From: JARRPM01 sp963765545
GTDB lineage: Bacteria; Pseudomonadota; Gammaproteobacteria; Pseudomonadales; Halieaceae
NCBI GenBank assembly: GCA_963765545.1
Contig: CAVXWW010000004.1
Span: forward strand, 1,922,001 to 1,986,000
Length of the DNA: 64,000 bases
Direction of reading: 5' to 3'
A model generated the notes under the pieces. That model saw nothing but the letters and a program-made list of their open reading frames with translations. It was not told the DNA's origin and ran no database searches. Positions 8,730 to 17,133 of the stretch are shown here, piece after piece. The position numbers were made by a program, and so were the translations under genes. Numbering within the stretch: position 1 is the first letter of the stretch; every line of letters begins with the position of its first letter.

Positions 8730-9743
8730 TCAGCCCTGCCCCGTGCCGAAGACGCGCGGCTGAATCAGCCCATCGATGTGCGGTGATACCGCATTGGCGA
8801 GCAGAATCGCGTACATCACCCCCTCTGGCATACCGCCCCACAGGCGTATCACGGTGATCAAGGCACCAATCAGGACACCGTAGACGACGCAGCCGATATG
8901 GGTAATCGGTGAGGCCACCATGTCGGTCGCCATAAATACAGCTCCCAGCATCAGGCCGCCGGAAAACAACATAAAACCCACCGGGGGGTAGTCCGCAGGG
9001 GCCATCAGGTGAAAGCCCCAACTCAAAGCTGCAACCGTGGCCAGTATCGCCGCGGGGATACGCCAGTTGAGCATTTTCCTCGCCGCCAGGTAGAGCCCGC
9101 CGGCCAGGATCAGCAGTGCGCATGTCTCACCGGCCGAACCGCTGGTAAGGCCCAGTAACAGATCACCGGTCGCGGTGAGCTCGCGGTCGAATTTGAACAG
9201 CGACAAGGGTGTGGCACCACTGACGCCGTCATATACCGGCGCTGCAAACGGCACGGTAAAGGTGCTGGCGGGCACCTGGGTGAATCGGTCGATGGCAAAA
9301 GCCGGCGTCCAGCTGGTCATGGCCACGGGAAAAGCCGCCTGCAAAATCGCGCGACCGACCAGGGCGGGGTTGAAGGCGTTATAACCCAGCCCGCCGAACA
9401 GGAACTTGGCCATGGCAACGCCAATTATCCCACCGCAGGCCACCATCCACAGCGGTAGCGCCGGTGGCAGCGTCAGGCCGTATAACAAGCCGGTAATCGT
9501 CACAGACCAGTCCCGAACGGTGGTCGGTGACGCGGCGAGTCGACACAGCAGGTGCTCGGTAGCGATGCAGGAAATCACCGCCACCAACAGCGTCAGCGCC
9601 GCCGCCAGGCCAAAGGCGTATATCGCATAGGCGGCCACCGGCAACAGGGCCCAGACCACGTTGCGCATAATGGCATCGACGCTGGCGCCGCTGGCAATAT
9701 GTGGCGAGCTGTGAATTTCCAGAGTATGTCCGCGCTCACTCAT
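8730..9743 (-). CDS. rnfD: Rnf complex membrane subunit RnfD
   Basis: About 337 aa from the ATG for MSERGHTL; the upstream extension lies within rnfC. It belongs to the RnfD/NqrB family with about ten membrane helices. The covalent FMN site is visible in DGVSGATPLSLF, and FGGLGYNAFNPALVGRA is a strong family signature. It forms part of the ion-conducting membrane core. Its start overlaps the rnfC stop (ATGA). Confidence 0.94.
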   Translation of the reverse strand: MSERGHTLEIHSSPHIASGASVDAIMRNVVWALLPVAAYAIYAFGLAAALTLLVAVISCIATEHLLCRLAASPTTVRDWSVTITGLLYGLTLPPALPLWMVACGGIIGVAMAKFLFGGLGYNAFNPALVGRAILQAAFPVAMTSWTPAFAIDRFTQVPASTFTVPFAAPVYDGVSGATPLSLFKFDRELTATGDLLLGLTSGSAGETCALLILAGGLYLAARKMLNWRIPAAILATVAALSWGFHLMAPADYPPVGFMLFSGGLMLGAVFMATDMVASPITHIGCVVYGVLIGALITVIRLWGGMPEGVMYAILLANAVSPHIDGLIQPRVFGTGQG

Positions 9744-11077
9744 GGTTTTGCCCGCCGCTTTCGAACCAGGCCCTTGGCGGCGCGAAAGCGCTGTACCAGC
9801 GGAATATGCGCCGGACACACATAGGAGCAGGAGCCACACTCAAAGCAATCCAGTAAATGGTATTCATCGGCCATGCGCTCGACCTCGCCCGCCCTGGCCA
9901 GCAAACCCAGCTGCGAAGGGTTGAGGAACAGGGGGCATGCGTCCACGCAGTAGGCGCAGTGGATGCAGGGATACTCGGCAGGTGCGGCGGTCTGGGTGTT
10001 GGTAAAGGCAATAAAACCGGAAGTGCCCTTGGTGATGGGAATGTCCAGGCTGGGCAGCGCCTGGCCCATCATCGGCCCCCCCAGGAAGACCCGGCTGACG
10101 TTACCCGCCAGACCGGCGTAGTCCAGGGCAAAACGCAGCGGCGTGCCAATCGGGATGCGGTAGTTGCCCTTGTTGCTGATGGCTGGTCCACCAATGGTAA
10201 TCACCCGCTCCTGGATGCCGCGACCATGGGGTAACAGCCGGCCAATCTCCGCGGTGGTCGCCACGTTGACACTCACCACGCCGACATCCGAGGGTAAACC
10301 ACCCGAGGGCACCTCCCGCCCCAGCAGCGCCCGCAGCAGCATTTTCTCAGCCCCCTGGGGATACTTCACCGCGACCACTTCGACCGTGGCCGGTATATCC
10401 GCGGGCAGGGCCGCGCGCAGGGCATCCGCCACATCGAGCTTGTTGGCTTCAACCCCGATGATCGCCCGCGCCGCGCCGGTCACTTTCAACAGGTAGCGTA
10501 TGCCCATGACAATATCTGGCTGCTGTTCCAGCATCACCCGGTGATCCGTGGTGAGGTAGGGCTCGCACTCCACCCCGTTGATGACCAGGGTATCGATGGT
10601 TTTGTCCGCGGGAACTTTCAGTTTCACATGGGTGGGGAAAGCCGCACCCCCCAGGCCAACAATACCGGCGCGCTGGATCGCCAGTAAAATCTCTGCAACG
10701 GAAGCGGTGGTATGATCACAGGGAACGCCCTCGCTGACTTCCTGACTGGAGCCGGGAAAGGGTTTAATAAAAACCGCCGGCGCCATTTTGCCGCTGATAG
10801 CCGGTGCCAGGGCGATACGCTGCACCACCCCCGAGGCCGGTGCGTGCATCGCCACCGAGACAAACCCGTCCGGCTCGGCAATCAACTGGCCGCGCTCCAC
10901 TTCCTGGCCCTCGCGCACCACCGGCAATGCCGGCTTGCCGATGTGCTGCGCCAGCGGCACGATCATGACGGGCGCAAACGGAAACTGCCTGATAGGCAAC
11001 TCCCGGGTGTCGTCCTTCGCCTGCGGCGGATGGATGCCGTGAGCGAAACTGCGATGCTGGCGAAGCGCACTGAACAT
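9740..11077 (-). CDS. rnfC: Rnf complex NADH-binding iron-sulfur subunit RnfC
   Basis: The product is 445 aa from the ATG at 11077, which overlaps the stop of the upstream oxidoreductase as TGATG. Features in order are a barrel-sandwich N-terminal region, the FMN/NADH-binding segment GIVGLGGAAFPTHVKL near residue 140, and two 4Fe-4S motifs near the C-terminus (CIHCAYCVDACP and CFECGSCSYVCP). RnfC is the cytoplasmic site where NAD+ is reduced. The tight coupling to the 2-oxoacid oxidoreductase gene is unusual and suggests a shared task. Confidence 0.95.
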   Translation of the reverse strand: MFSALRQHRSFAHGIHPPQAKDDTRELPIRQFPFAPVMIVPLAQHIGKPALPVVREGQEVERGQLIAEPDGFVSVAMHAPASGVVQRIALAPAISGKMAPAVFIKPFPGSSQEVSEGVPCDHTTASVAEILLAIQRAGIVGLGGAAFPTHVKLKVPADKTIDTLVINGVECEPYLTTDHRVMLEQQPDIVMGIRYLLKVTGAARAIIGVEANKLDVADALRAALPADIPATVEVVAVKYPQGAEKMLLRALLGREVPSGGLPSDVGVVSVNVATTAEIGRLLPHGRGIQERVITIGGPAISNKGNYRIPIGTPLRFALDYAGLAGNVSRVFLGGPMMGQALPSLDIPITKGTSGFIAFTNTQTAAPAEYPCIHCAYCVDACPLFLNPSQLGLLARAGEVERMADEYHLLDCFECGSCSYVCPAHIPLVQRFRAAKGLVRKRRAKP

Positions 11078-14000
11078 CAGTTGTATTTCGCCCCTCGCGC
11101 AATCCACTTGTCGATATCCGGCTCGGTGCGATCCGCCGGCAGCCCCGGGTGAATGACCTGGGCGGTACATTTCTCCGCGGCTTTCACCAGGTCTTTGTAA
11201 GGGCCGGCCAGCGGGTCCTTGATGTAGGCCTTCTTGTCATCGTTGTAGGCGAAGATCGCGGGATTCAGGTTGGTGCATTCATCACAGGCGGTGCACTCCT
11301 GCGTATCCAGCCAGGGTGCCATATAGTCTGCGGCAGGAGCTGCCGCGGCGGTGCTGGTGACAAGCTCTTCACCTGCCCCGTCGAGCAACTCCGCGGTCAT
11401 TTCAGCGGACACTTCGGCATCACCTTCAGCCATGCGCATGAGACCGCTGGCTATGCGGCGCACCACGTCGCGACGTGTTCTTTCCTCGATATCCTGCGCC
11501 GGATCCGGCGTCTTCGCTTTTACCCCGGCAATGGCCTTGAGCATCACCCAGAAGTCGCGGCGCTCTTCGCTGGACTTGACCATGGTCTCATCCAACAGCA
11601 GGCGGCTCAGGTGCTGCCGCTTGTCCAGCGTCCAGATAAAGGGGAACTTGCCCTCGCGCTCGTCATCTCCCAACTGCATGAAATCGGCCAATGGCACCAT
11701 ACCCTCGTGCCAGGTATCGGGCGGCGCCATCCGAAAATGCTTGCGAAAGCGCGCCTCGGTCATGGCGAAATCGGCGAAGGTCATGGGCAACTCCATGGTC
11801 TTTTCGCGGCTGCCTTCCAGGTAATCGAGCTTATAGGTGGGCCAGTCCTCATACAGCGCCGGGTTGCCCTCCAGGTCAAAACACTCCTGGGGTGTCTTGC
11901 CCTTGTCCGGGTCATACCGATACAGGGGATAGGCACGGGATTCCACCGCCAGCTTGGCCTGCTGGTGTCCCATGTCGTCGCCAATGCCGTGCTCGGGCTG
12001 GCAGGAGGTATAGAGGTTGAACAGTGCCGGCCGCCTGGCCAGGAGGCCCTCGATAAAGCCCTCTATCATGTGATTGGAGTGAGCGATGGTGCCCTGCATC
12101 ACATAGGTGGTGCGGTGCGCCATGGCGATCAGGCCGATCTCCTTGCGCACCTCCTCCTTGCCTTTGTTGACCTTGCCGAACTGGGCCATATCTGACACCT
12201 GCCCGATAAAGCCGGAGGTGCAGGCCTGGCCGCCGGTATTTGAATAGACCTGGGTATCCACCACCAGGATCTTGATCGGCTTGCCTGACATCATCGCCCG
12301 TGACAGGTTCTGGAAGCCGATGTCGTACATGGCACCGTCGCCACCCACGGCCACCACCGGCGGGCACAGCAGAAACTCCTCGTCGGTAAACTGCTCCCAG
12401 GTAAAGTAGGTAAAAAACTCCTCGTGTTCGGCCTCCCGGTACTCGCCGGACAACTCCAGCTCGGCGGCGCGTACCGCCTTGAACCCCTCGGCCATTTTCG
12501 CCATATGCCCCTCGAATACACCCATGGCCAATGAAGTGCTGTCCTGGAACAGGTGATTGGACCAGGGAAACGGATAGGGATTAAAGGGATAGGTACTGCC
12601 CCACACCGAGGTACAACCGGTCGCGTTAAGCATCCCCATGCTGGAACGGCCGCGGCCGCTGGTACCTTCCGTGTAACGCCACTTCAGGTCCTTCAGCTGG
12701 GCCAGCAAACCGGTTACCCGCTTCAACCAGGCGGGGTCTATCGGCTGACTGCCCTGCTTGTCCTCCATCTGGCGGGCAATATCTGACAGGGTCAGCTCGT
12801 GATCCGCATTGCGGCTGAGAATATCGGACAGCGCGGCGGTATCGCCAATATTGACCTCCTGCACCAGCTGCAGCTGGATGTGCTGTGACAGGCGGCCTAT
12901 AAGCTCGTCCAGTTTGGCGATCTGGGCCTTGACCCGCGGTTGCATCAAGGCGTCCACGGTGGCAACAAACAGGTGCATGACGGTTTTTTCGGAACAGCCC
13001 AGGCAGGCGCCGTCGCCACTGGCAAGACCGGAATAAACCTCCTTGTCCAGCAGGATAGTCTCCAGTGCACCGATGCCCTGCTCCAGGTCGTCCACCCGTA
13101 TATATTTCTGGGGTGTGGTGGGCAGGTCCAGCCAGAAATTCCATTGATCTCGCAGCTGCTCCACCGACTCCCCGGTCTGGCGCACGGGAATCAGCGCCGC
13201 ATCGTCACAGACCGCCACGCACTCCATGCAACCCTTACAGGTGTATGGATTGACCGTGATACTGAGCAGTCCACCGCTGCCCTGCGCCTGCTTCTCCGGC
13301 AGCGTGTAATACGGCCGACTGAGAGCGAACTGGAAACCGTCCAGCTCTTCGTTGAACCAATCGAACTCGCCCCTCAGCTCAGTGCGCTCTGCCTCGGCCA
13401 GGTCCGGGTTGTTAACAGTGACGGCGATCGCCTCCTGTATCAGGCCGCCTACCGGCTCGCTCTCCCCCGCCTCGCCCAGCAGGCCGTGCAGGCTGCGTTC
13501 CATCTGGCGCACGGCCCGCGGCAGGTGCTGCACATCGTGACCGTTTTTACGCACACGAGACACCACCGTATCCAGCACCTGGCCCACCTCGTTGACCAGG
13601 CCGGGAATGGCCGTATCCGGGCAGACGGTATAGCAGTTGCCGCAGGCCGTGCAGTTTTCTGCGATCCACTGGGGGTGCTCGAAGCGGATACCGGTCATAT
13701 CGCGAAATAGCGCCGAGGACGCCGGCATCACTCCAAGGCCGATAAAGGGATCGGTGAGGTTGTCGTTGCCCATCCCGCGAGCGTAGAAATTGCCCGTCTG
13801 CTCCCAGAAGCGGTGGATGTCTGCGCTGGGAGCTGCGCTTTGCGGAAGGCGCTTTACCATCACCGGCAGCTTGGGCTCGGCCCGCGCATCAATCAATCGG
13901 GCTGCCTGTACACCCACCGCCTTGTCGGTGATTTCGCGCACTTCATCGTGGCCTCGCTTCACCACCCGGACGTTATCTTCCACCACCCTCGCACCCTTGG

Positions 14001-16014
14001 TGCCAAACTTGTGCTCCAGTTGGTCGCGAATGGCCTGCAGCAGTTGCTGCTCGCCCAGGCCTGTCTGCTCGGCCAGTGGCGACGCGGCAAAAAATGCGCC
14101 CTGGAAGGCTATGCCCTGCATGCGCAGCTGCAGCTCTGGATCAGTCGCCTCTTCCCGGGCGATGTTGAACGCATCGAGATAAAATAAACGTATCTGCTTG
14201 TCGACGATAATCTGCTGGTAATGTTCGGGTATGTCGGCCCAGACCTGTTCCGGCGAGCCGCGGTCGCTCTGGATGATAAACACGCCCCCCTCCTTCAGCC
14301 CCGCCACCGCATTGGTGTGATGGAACACATTCGGGTCAGGCGACAGCACTACATCCACATAAAAATATTCACAATTGATACGGATAGGTTCCGGCGCCGC
14401 CGACAGGTAGTAGGTGGTGGGCTGCCCTTTTTTCTCGGAGCCATACTTGGGATTCGCCTTGATGTGATAACCCAGCAGGTCGAACAGGGTCATGGCCAGG
14501 TTCTTGCCTGTAGTGATCGCACCCCAGCCACCGATAGAGTGAAAGCGTACGGTGACGCTGCCGGCAGGCATCAGGTTAGGGTTTTCGCTACCGCGCAACG
14601 CCAGCGCCCCGACCCCGGGATAACCATTGCGGATTGTGTCCTGGTAGATCTCCTGCTTGGGCGTCATTGCCTCTTCCCGCAGGAAATCTATCGACAGGTA
14701 AAACTGTTTTTTGCGATCACCGTCCGGCAACATGTTCTCGATGGCACCTATCAGGCCCTCCGGTTGCAGGTCGCGACTGCCCAGGCCAAAGGAGCCTGAG
14801 TACAGAGGCGGGGAATCGGCCAGGCTGGTGTAGGTGGCCAACTCCGGGTACGGGGTCTCGTGCTTGTCGCGGCCGTTCTCCATGGCCTTGCCCAGGGTAG
14901 AGCGAATCTCGCGCATCAAAGGCAGGTCCGCCGCCAGCGGTTGGTCAAGGCGCTCCAGTACCACCACCCCTTTCCTGCCTTTCAATACCTCGCTCAGTGC
15001 TGCGCCGGGGAAGGGCCTGAACATGGTCAGGTTAACCACCCCCACCTTGATGCGCCGGGTCTCGCGCAGGTAATCAGCCACCACCTCGGCGCTGGGGATC
15101 AGGCTGCCCTGGCCGACGATCAGGTAATCAGCATCGTCGACCATATAGGTTGCGACCGGGCTGTACTGGCGACCCGTCAGCTGCGCGAATTCGTAGAAGG
15201 CCTGCTCGGAAATATCGCCAATGTGATCAAAAAAGAAAGGTCGCTGTGCCGCCACGCTCTGCATGTAGGAGTCCTGGTTCTGCACCAGTCCCGACATCAA
15301 GGGGTTATCCACGTCCCACAGCTCCGGCACCCGCCGGCGCATATCGCCGAAGATCATACGCTGGGCCGGTGTGGGCGTGGCGATGATATCGTCCGGCCGT
15401 CCCAGGTACTCGGCTATCAACTCGCGCTCCGGCACCAGCAGGGACTCGATCAGGTGGGTGGTGAGGAAGCCGTCCTGGGCGACTATGCCGGGGGTCAACG
15501 CCAGCTCGGCGATGCGGTGAGCGATGATATTGAGGTCCGCCGCCTGCTGGGCATTGGCAGCAAACAGCTGGAAGAAGCCGGTATCGTCCACACAGTGATA
15601 GTCGTCGTGCCCGGCGTGCACATTGAGTGTTGCCTTGGTCATTGCCCGGGCGCCGATATTGAGCACGTAGGTAAGCCGCTTGCCCACGGCGGCATAGAGT
15701 GACTCGTGCATGTAGGCGATGCCCTGGCCAGAGGAAAAATTGGCCGCTCGCAAGCCAGTCATCGACAGCCCTGCGGTCACCGCCGCAGCGGCATGCTCGC
15801 CTTCAGGCTCGATAAAAATCAGCGGACGACCCGAGACATTGATATGACCCTGGGCGGCAGCCTCCGCCCAGTACTCTCCCATCTGGGTGGACGGTGTTAT
15901 CGGATAGGCGCCCGCCGCGTCGCTGGATTCGCGTTCACACATGATGACCGCGGTGTTGCCGTCCATCGCAGCGCGCTGGCCAGGATACTTGATGACGGAG
16001 TCTGGTTTGCTCAT
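11077..16014 (-). CDS. nifJ: Giant multidomain pyruvate(2-oxoacid):ferredoxin oxidoreductase (NifJ-like)
   Basis: This protein of about 1645 aa (start ATG 16014 with GAGGA upstream) has the domain order of single-chain PFORs, which cleave pyruvate with CoA to acetyl-CoA, CO2 and reduced ferredoxin. Visible are YPITPST (37-43) and IGARA (120-124), the substrate-contact regions; a gamma domain at about 485-680; 4Fe-4S motifs at Cys 788/791/794/798 and 926/929/932/936; proximal-cluster cysteines 1004, 1007, 1134 and 1338; and the TPP motif GDGAMYD near 1226 with SNTGG near 1259. It is much longer than the usual 1170-1200 aa. About 128 residues separate the two ferredoxin motifs, about 110 lie between Cys1007 and Cys1134, and a 250-residue C-terminal extension ends in a further ferredoxin-like cluster (Cys 1574/1577/1580/1616). 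Substrate specificity is inferred. Confidence 0.92.
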   Translation of the reverse strand: MSKPDSVIKYPGQRAAMDGNTAVIMCERESSDAAGAYPITPSTQMGEYWAEAAAQGHINVSGRPLIFIEPEGEHAAAAVTAGLSMTGLRAANFSSGQGIAYMHESLYAAVGKRLTYVLNIGARAMTKATLNVHAGHDDYHCVDDTGFFQLFAANAQQAADLNIIAHRIAELALTPGIVAQDGFLTTHLIESLLVPERELIAEYLGRPDDIIATPTPAQRMIFGDMRRRVPELWDVDNPLMSGLVQNQDSYMQSVAAQRPFFFDHIGDISEQAFYEFAQLTGRQYSPVATYMVDDADYLIVGQGSLIPSAEVVADYLRETRRIKVGVVNLTMFRPFPGAALSEVLKGRKGVVVLERLDQPLAADLPLMREIRSTLGKAMENGRDKHETPYPELATYTSLADSPPLYSGSFGLGSRDLQPEGLIGAIENMLPDGDRKKQFYLSIDFLREEAMTPKQEIYQDTIRNGYPGVGALALRGSENPNLMPAGSVTVRFHSIGGWGAITTGKNLAMTLFDLLGYHIKANPKYGSEKKGQPTTYYLSAAPEPIRINCEYFYVDVVLSPDPNVFHHTNAVAGLKEGGVFIIQSDRGSPEQVWADIPEHYQQIIVDKQIRLFYLDAFNIAREEATDPELQLRMQGIAFQGAFFAASPLAEQTGLGEQQLLQAIRDQLEHKFGTKGARVVEDNVRVVKRGHDEVREITDKAVGVQAARLIDARAEPKLPVMVKRLPQSAAPSADIHRFWEQTGNFYARGMGNDNLTDPFIGLGVMPASSALFRDMTGIRFEHPQWIAENCTACGNCYTVCPDTAIPGLVNEVGQVLDTVVSRVRKNGHDVQHLPRAVRQMERSLHGLLGEAGESEPVGGLIQEAIAVTVNNPDLAEAERTELRGEFDWFNEELDGFQFALSRPYYTLPEKQAQGSGGLLSITVNPYTCKGCMECVAVCDDAALIPVRQTGESVEQLRDQWNFWLDLPTTPQKYIRVDDLEQGIGALETILLDKEVYSGLASGDGACLGCSEKTVMHLFVATVDALMQPRVKAQIAKLDELIGRLSQHIQLQLVQEVNIGDTAALSDILSRNADHELTLSDIARQMEDKQGSQPIDPAWLKRVTGLLAQLKDLKWRYTEGTSGRGRSSMGMLNATGCTSVWGSTYPFNPYPFPWSNHLFQDSTSLAMGVFEGHMAKMAEGFKAVRAAELELSGEYREAEHEEFFTYFTWEQFTDEEFLLCPPVVAVGGDGAMYDIGFQNLSRAMMSGKPIKILVVDTQVYSNTGGQACTSGFIGQVSDMAQFGKVNKGKEEVRKEIGLIAMAHRTTYVMQGTIAHSNHMIEGFIEGLLARRPALFNLYTSCQPEHGIGDDMGHQQAKLAVESRAYPLYRYDPDKGKTPQECFDLEGNPALYEDWPTYKLDYLEGSREKTMELPMTFADFAMTEARFRKHFRMAPPDTWHEGMVPLADFMQLGDDEREGKFPFIWTLDKRQHLSRLLLDETMVKSSEERRDFWVMLKAIAGVKAKTPDPAQDIEERTRRDVVRRIASGLMRMAEGDAEVSAEMTAELLDGAGEELVTSTAAAAPAADYMAPWLDTQECTACDECTNLNPAIFAYNDDKKAYIKDPLAGPYKDLVKAAEKCTAQVIHPGLPADRTEPDIDKWIARGAKYN

Positions 16015-16066
16015 GCTGCTTTTCCTCATTAGCTCGTGGTGCGCCACATTCTGGCGGCGTCGGGCG

Positions 16067-16933
16067 TCAACTGGGCGCTTCGGGTAATGCGCTGTGGCGT
16101 AGAACTTTTTTGCTGGCGGCCCCCCTGAGAGGGCCAGCGTCCGGATCTATCCAGACAATTGCGCCGGTGGGGCAACGCTCTATCGGTACCCGGGTGGCAT
16201 GGGGCCGGCGGTAATCAACCACCGGAAGATTGTCCCGCATGCTGACCAGGCCGTCGGGGGCATCCAGCGCACAGCGCCCACAGGCGGTACAGGCGACCTC
16301 GCAGGCGGCGAGCACCTCGTCGCCCTGCTCCTGGTTCTTGCAGGCCACCCACAGACGATGGTCCTCCGACTGCAGCGAGAACAAATCCTTGGGGCATATG
16401 TCGACACAGTCACCACAGCCGGTGCACAGTGCGCTGTCGACAACCGGAAGTGCATGCTGATTCATATCGATCGCATCAAAATCACAGGCCCGCTCGCAAT
16501 CGCCATAGCCCAGGCAACCCCAGAAACAGTCCTTGCCACCACCGGCCACCTGCGACGCCGCCAGGCAGGACGGCTCACCACTGTAGTGCGCCCGGTTGCG
16601 GGCGACATTCGAACCCCCGGCGCAGGCCAGGCGAGCGACTATCCGGGTCTGCTCGCCAACCGCTATGCCCAGGTAACCGGCGATGGCCTCGCGCCCAATA
16701 TCGCTGCTGACCGAGCACTTCCCGGGTGCGGTAGCACCGCTCACCAGCGCCTCGGCGAAAGGACGGCACCCCGGGTACCCACAGGCACCGCAGTTGGCGT
16801 GCGGCAGCATCTCCTCCACGACATCAATGCGCGGATCTTCTTCCACATGGAGTTTGCGATTGGCCAGAATCAACGCGGTGGCCAGCAGAAATGTCAGCCC
16901 ACCAATGGCCGCCACTGCGGTAAGCACCACCAT
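16067..16933 (-). CDS. rnfB: Rnf complex ferredoxin-accepting iron-sulfur subunit RnfB
   Basis: The 288-aa protein has an N-terminal membrane anchor (about 1-25), then the Fe-S motif NCGACGYPGC near residue 47, followed by ferredoxin-like motifs CERACD, CTGCGDCVDICP and CTACGRC. The extra C-terminal cysteines make it a longer, cluster-rich RnfB, more like those of anaerobes than the short E. coli RsxB. RnfB receives electrons from ferredoxin. It is the first gene of the leftward operon, 52 bp before the oxidoreductase. The ribosome-binding site is weak. Confidence 0.94.
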   Translation of the reverse strand: MVVLTAVAAIGGLTFLLATALILANRKLHVEEDPRIDVVEEMLPHANCGACGYPGCRPFAEALVSGATAPGKCSVSSDIGREAIAGYLGIAVGEQTRIVARLACAGGSNVARNRAHYSGEPSCLAASQVAGGGKDCFWGCLGYGDCERACDFDAIDMNQHALPVVDSALCTGCGDCVDICPKDLFSLQSEDHRLWVACKNQEQGDEVLAACEVACTACGRCALDAPDGLVSMRDNLPVVDYRRPHATRVPIERCPTGAIVWIDPDAGPLRGAASKKVLRHSALPEAPS

Positions 16934-17022
16934 GTCAGAAAGAGTCCAGCAATTGCTTTTCCGAAAGCCGGGTTATAGCCCTGTTGGAAAAATTTAGGCC
17001 TTGTCCGGGAGAGAGTCAAACG

Positions 17023-17071
17023 ACATAAGATACTAAGGGGTGTAACGAGGCATTCACTTGATCAAGCTCAA
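17023..17071 (-). promoter_or_regulatory. Putative FNR/Anr box and -10 element upstream of rnfB
   Basis: On the minus strand, 17071-17058 reads TTGAGCTTGATCAA, matching the FNR/Anr consensus TTGAT-N4-ATCAA at 9 of 10 fixed positions. A -10-like TAGTAT lies at 17035-17030, placing a start near 17023. The box centre is then 41.5 bp upstream, the class II FNR activation geometry. No good -35 is present, as expected for such promoters. Regulation by an oxygen-sensing regulator is an inference; no fnr gene is in the window. Confidence 0.5.
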
Positions 17072-17133
17072 TTTTAACGCGGCAATTCGGCAGTCCGTGA
17101 CCATAAACGGCGCCGCTGGAGCACAACCATTAC

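Noticed and set aside
11077..16014. Oxidoreductase as a glutamate synthase or formate dehydrogenase-like fusion
   Set aside because: The YPITPST, gamma-domain and TPP GDG...SNTGG motifs and the proximal-cluster cysteines identify a PFOR-type enzyme.
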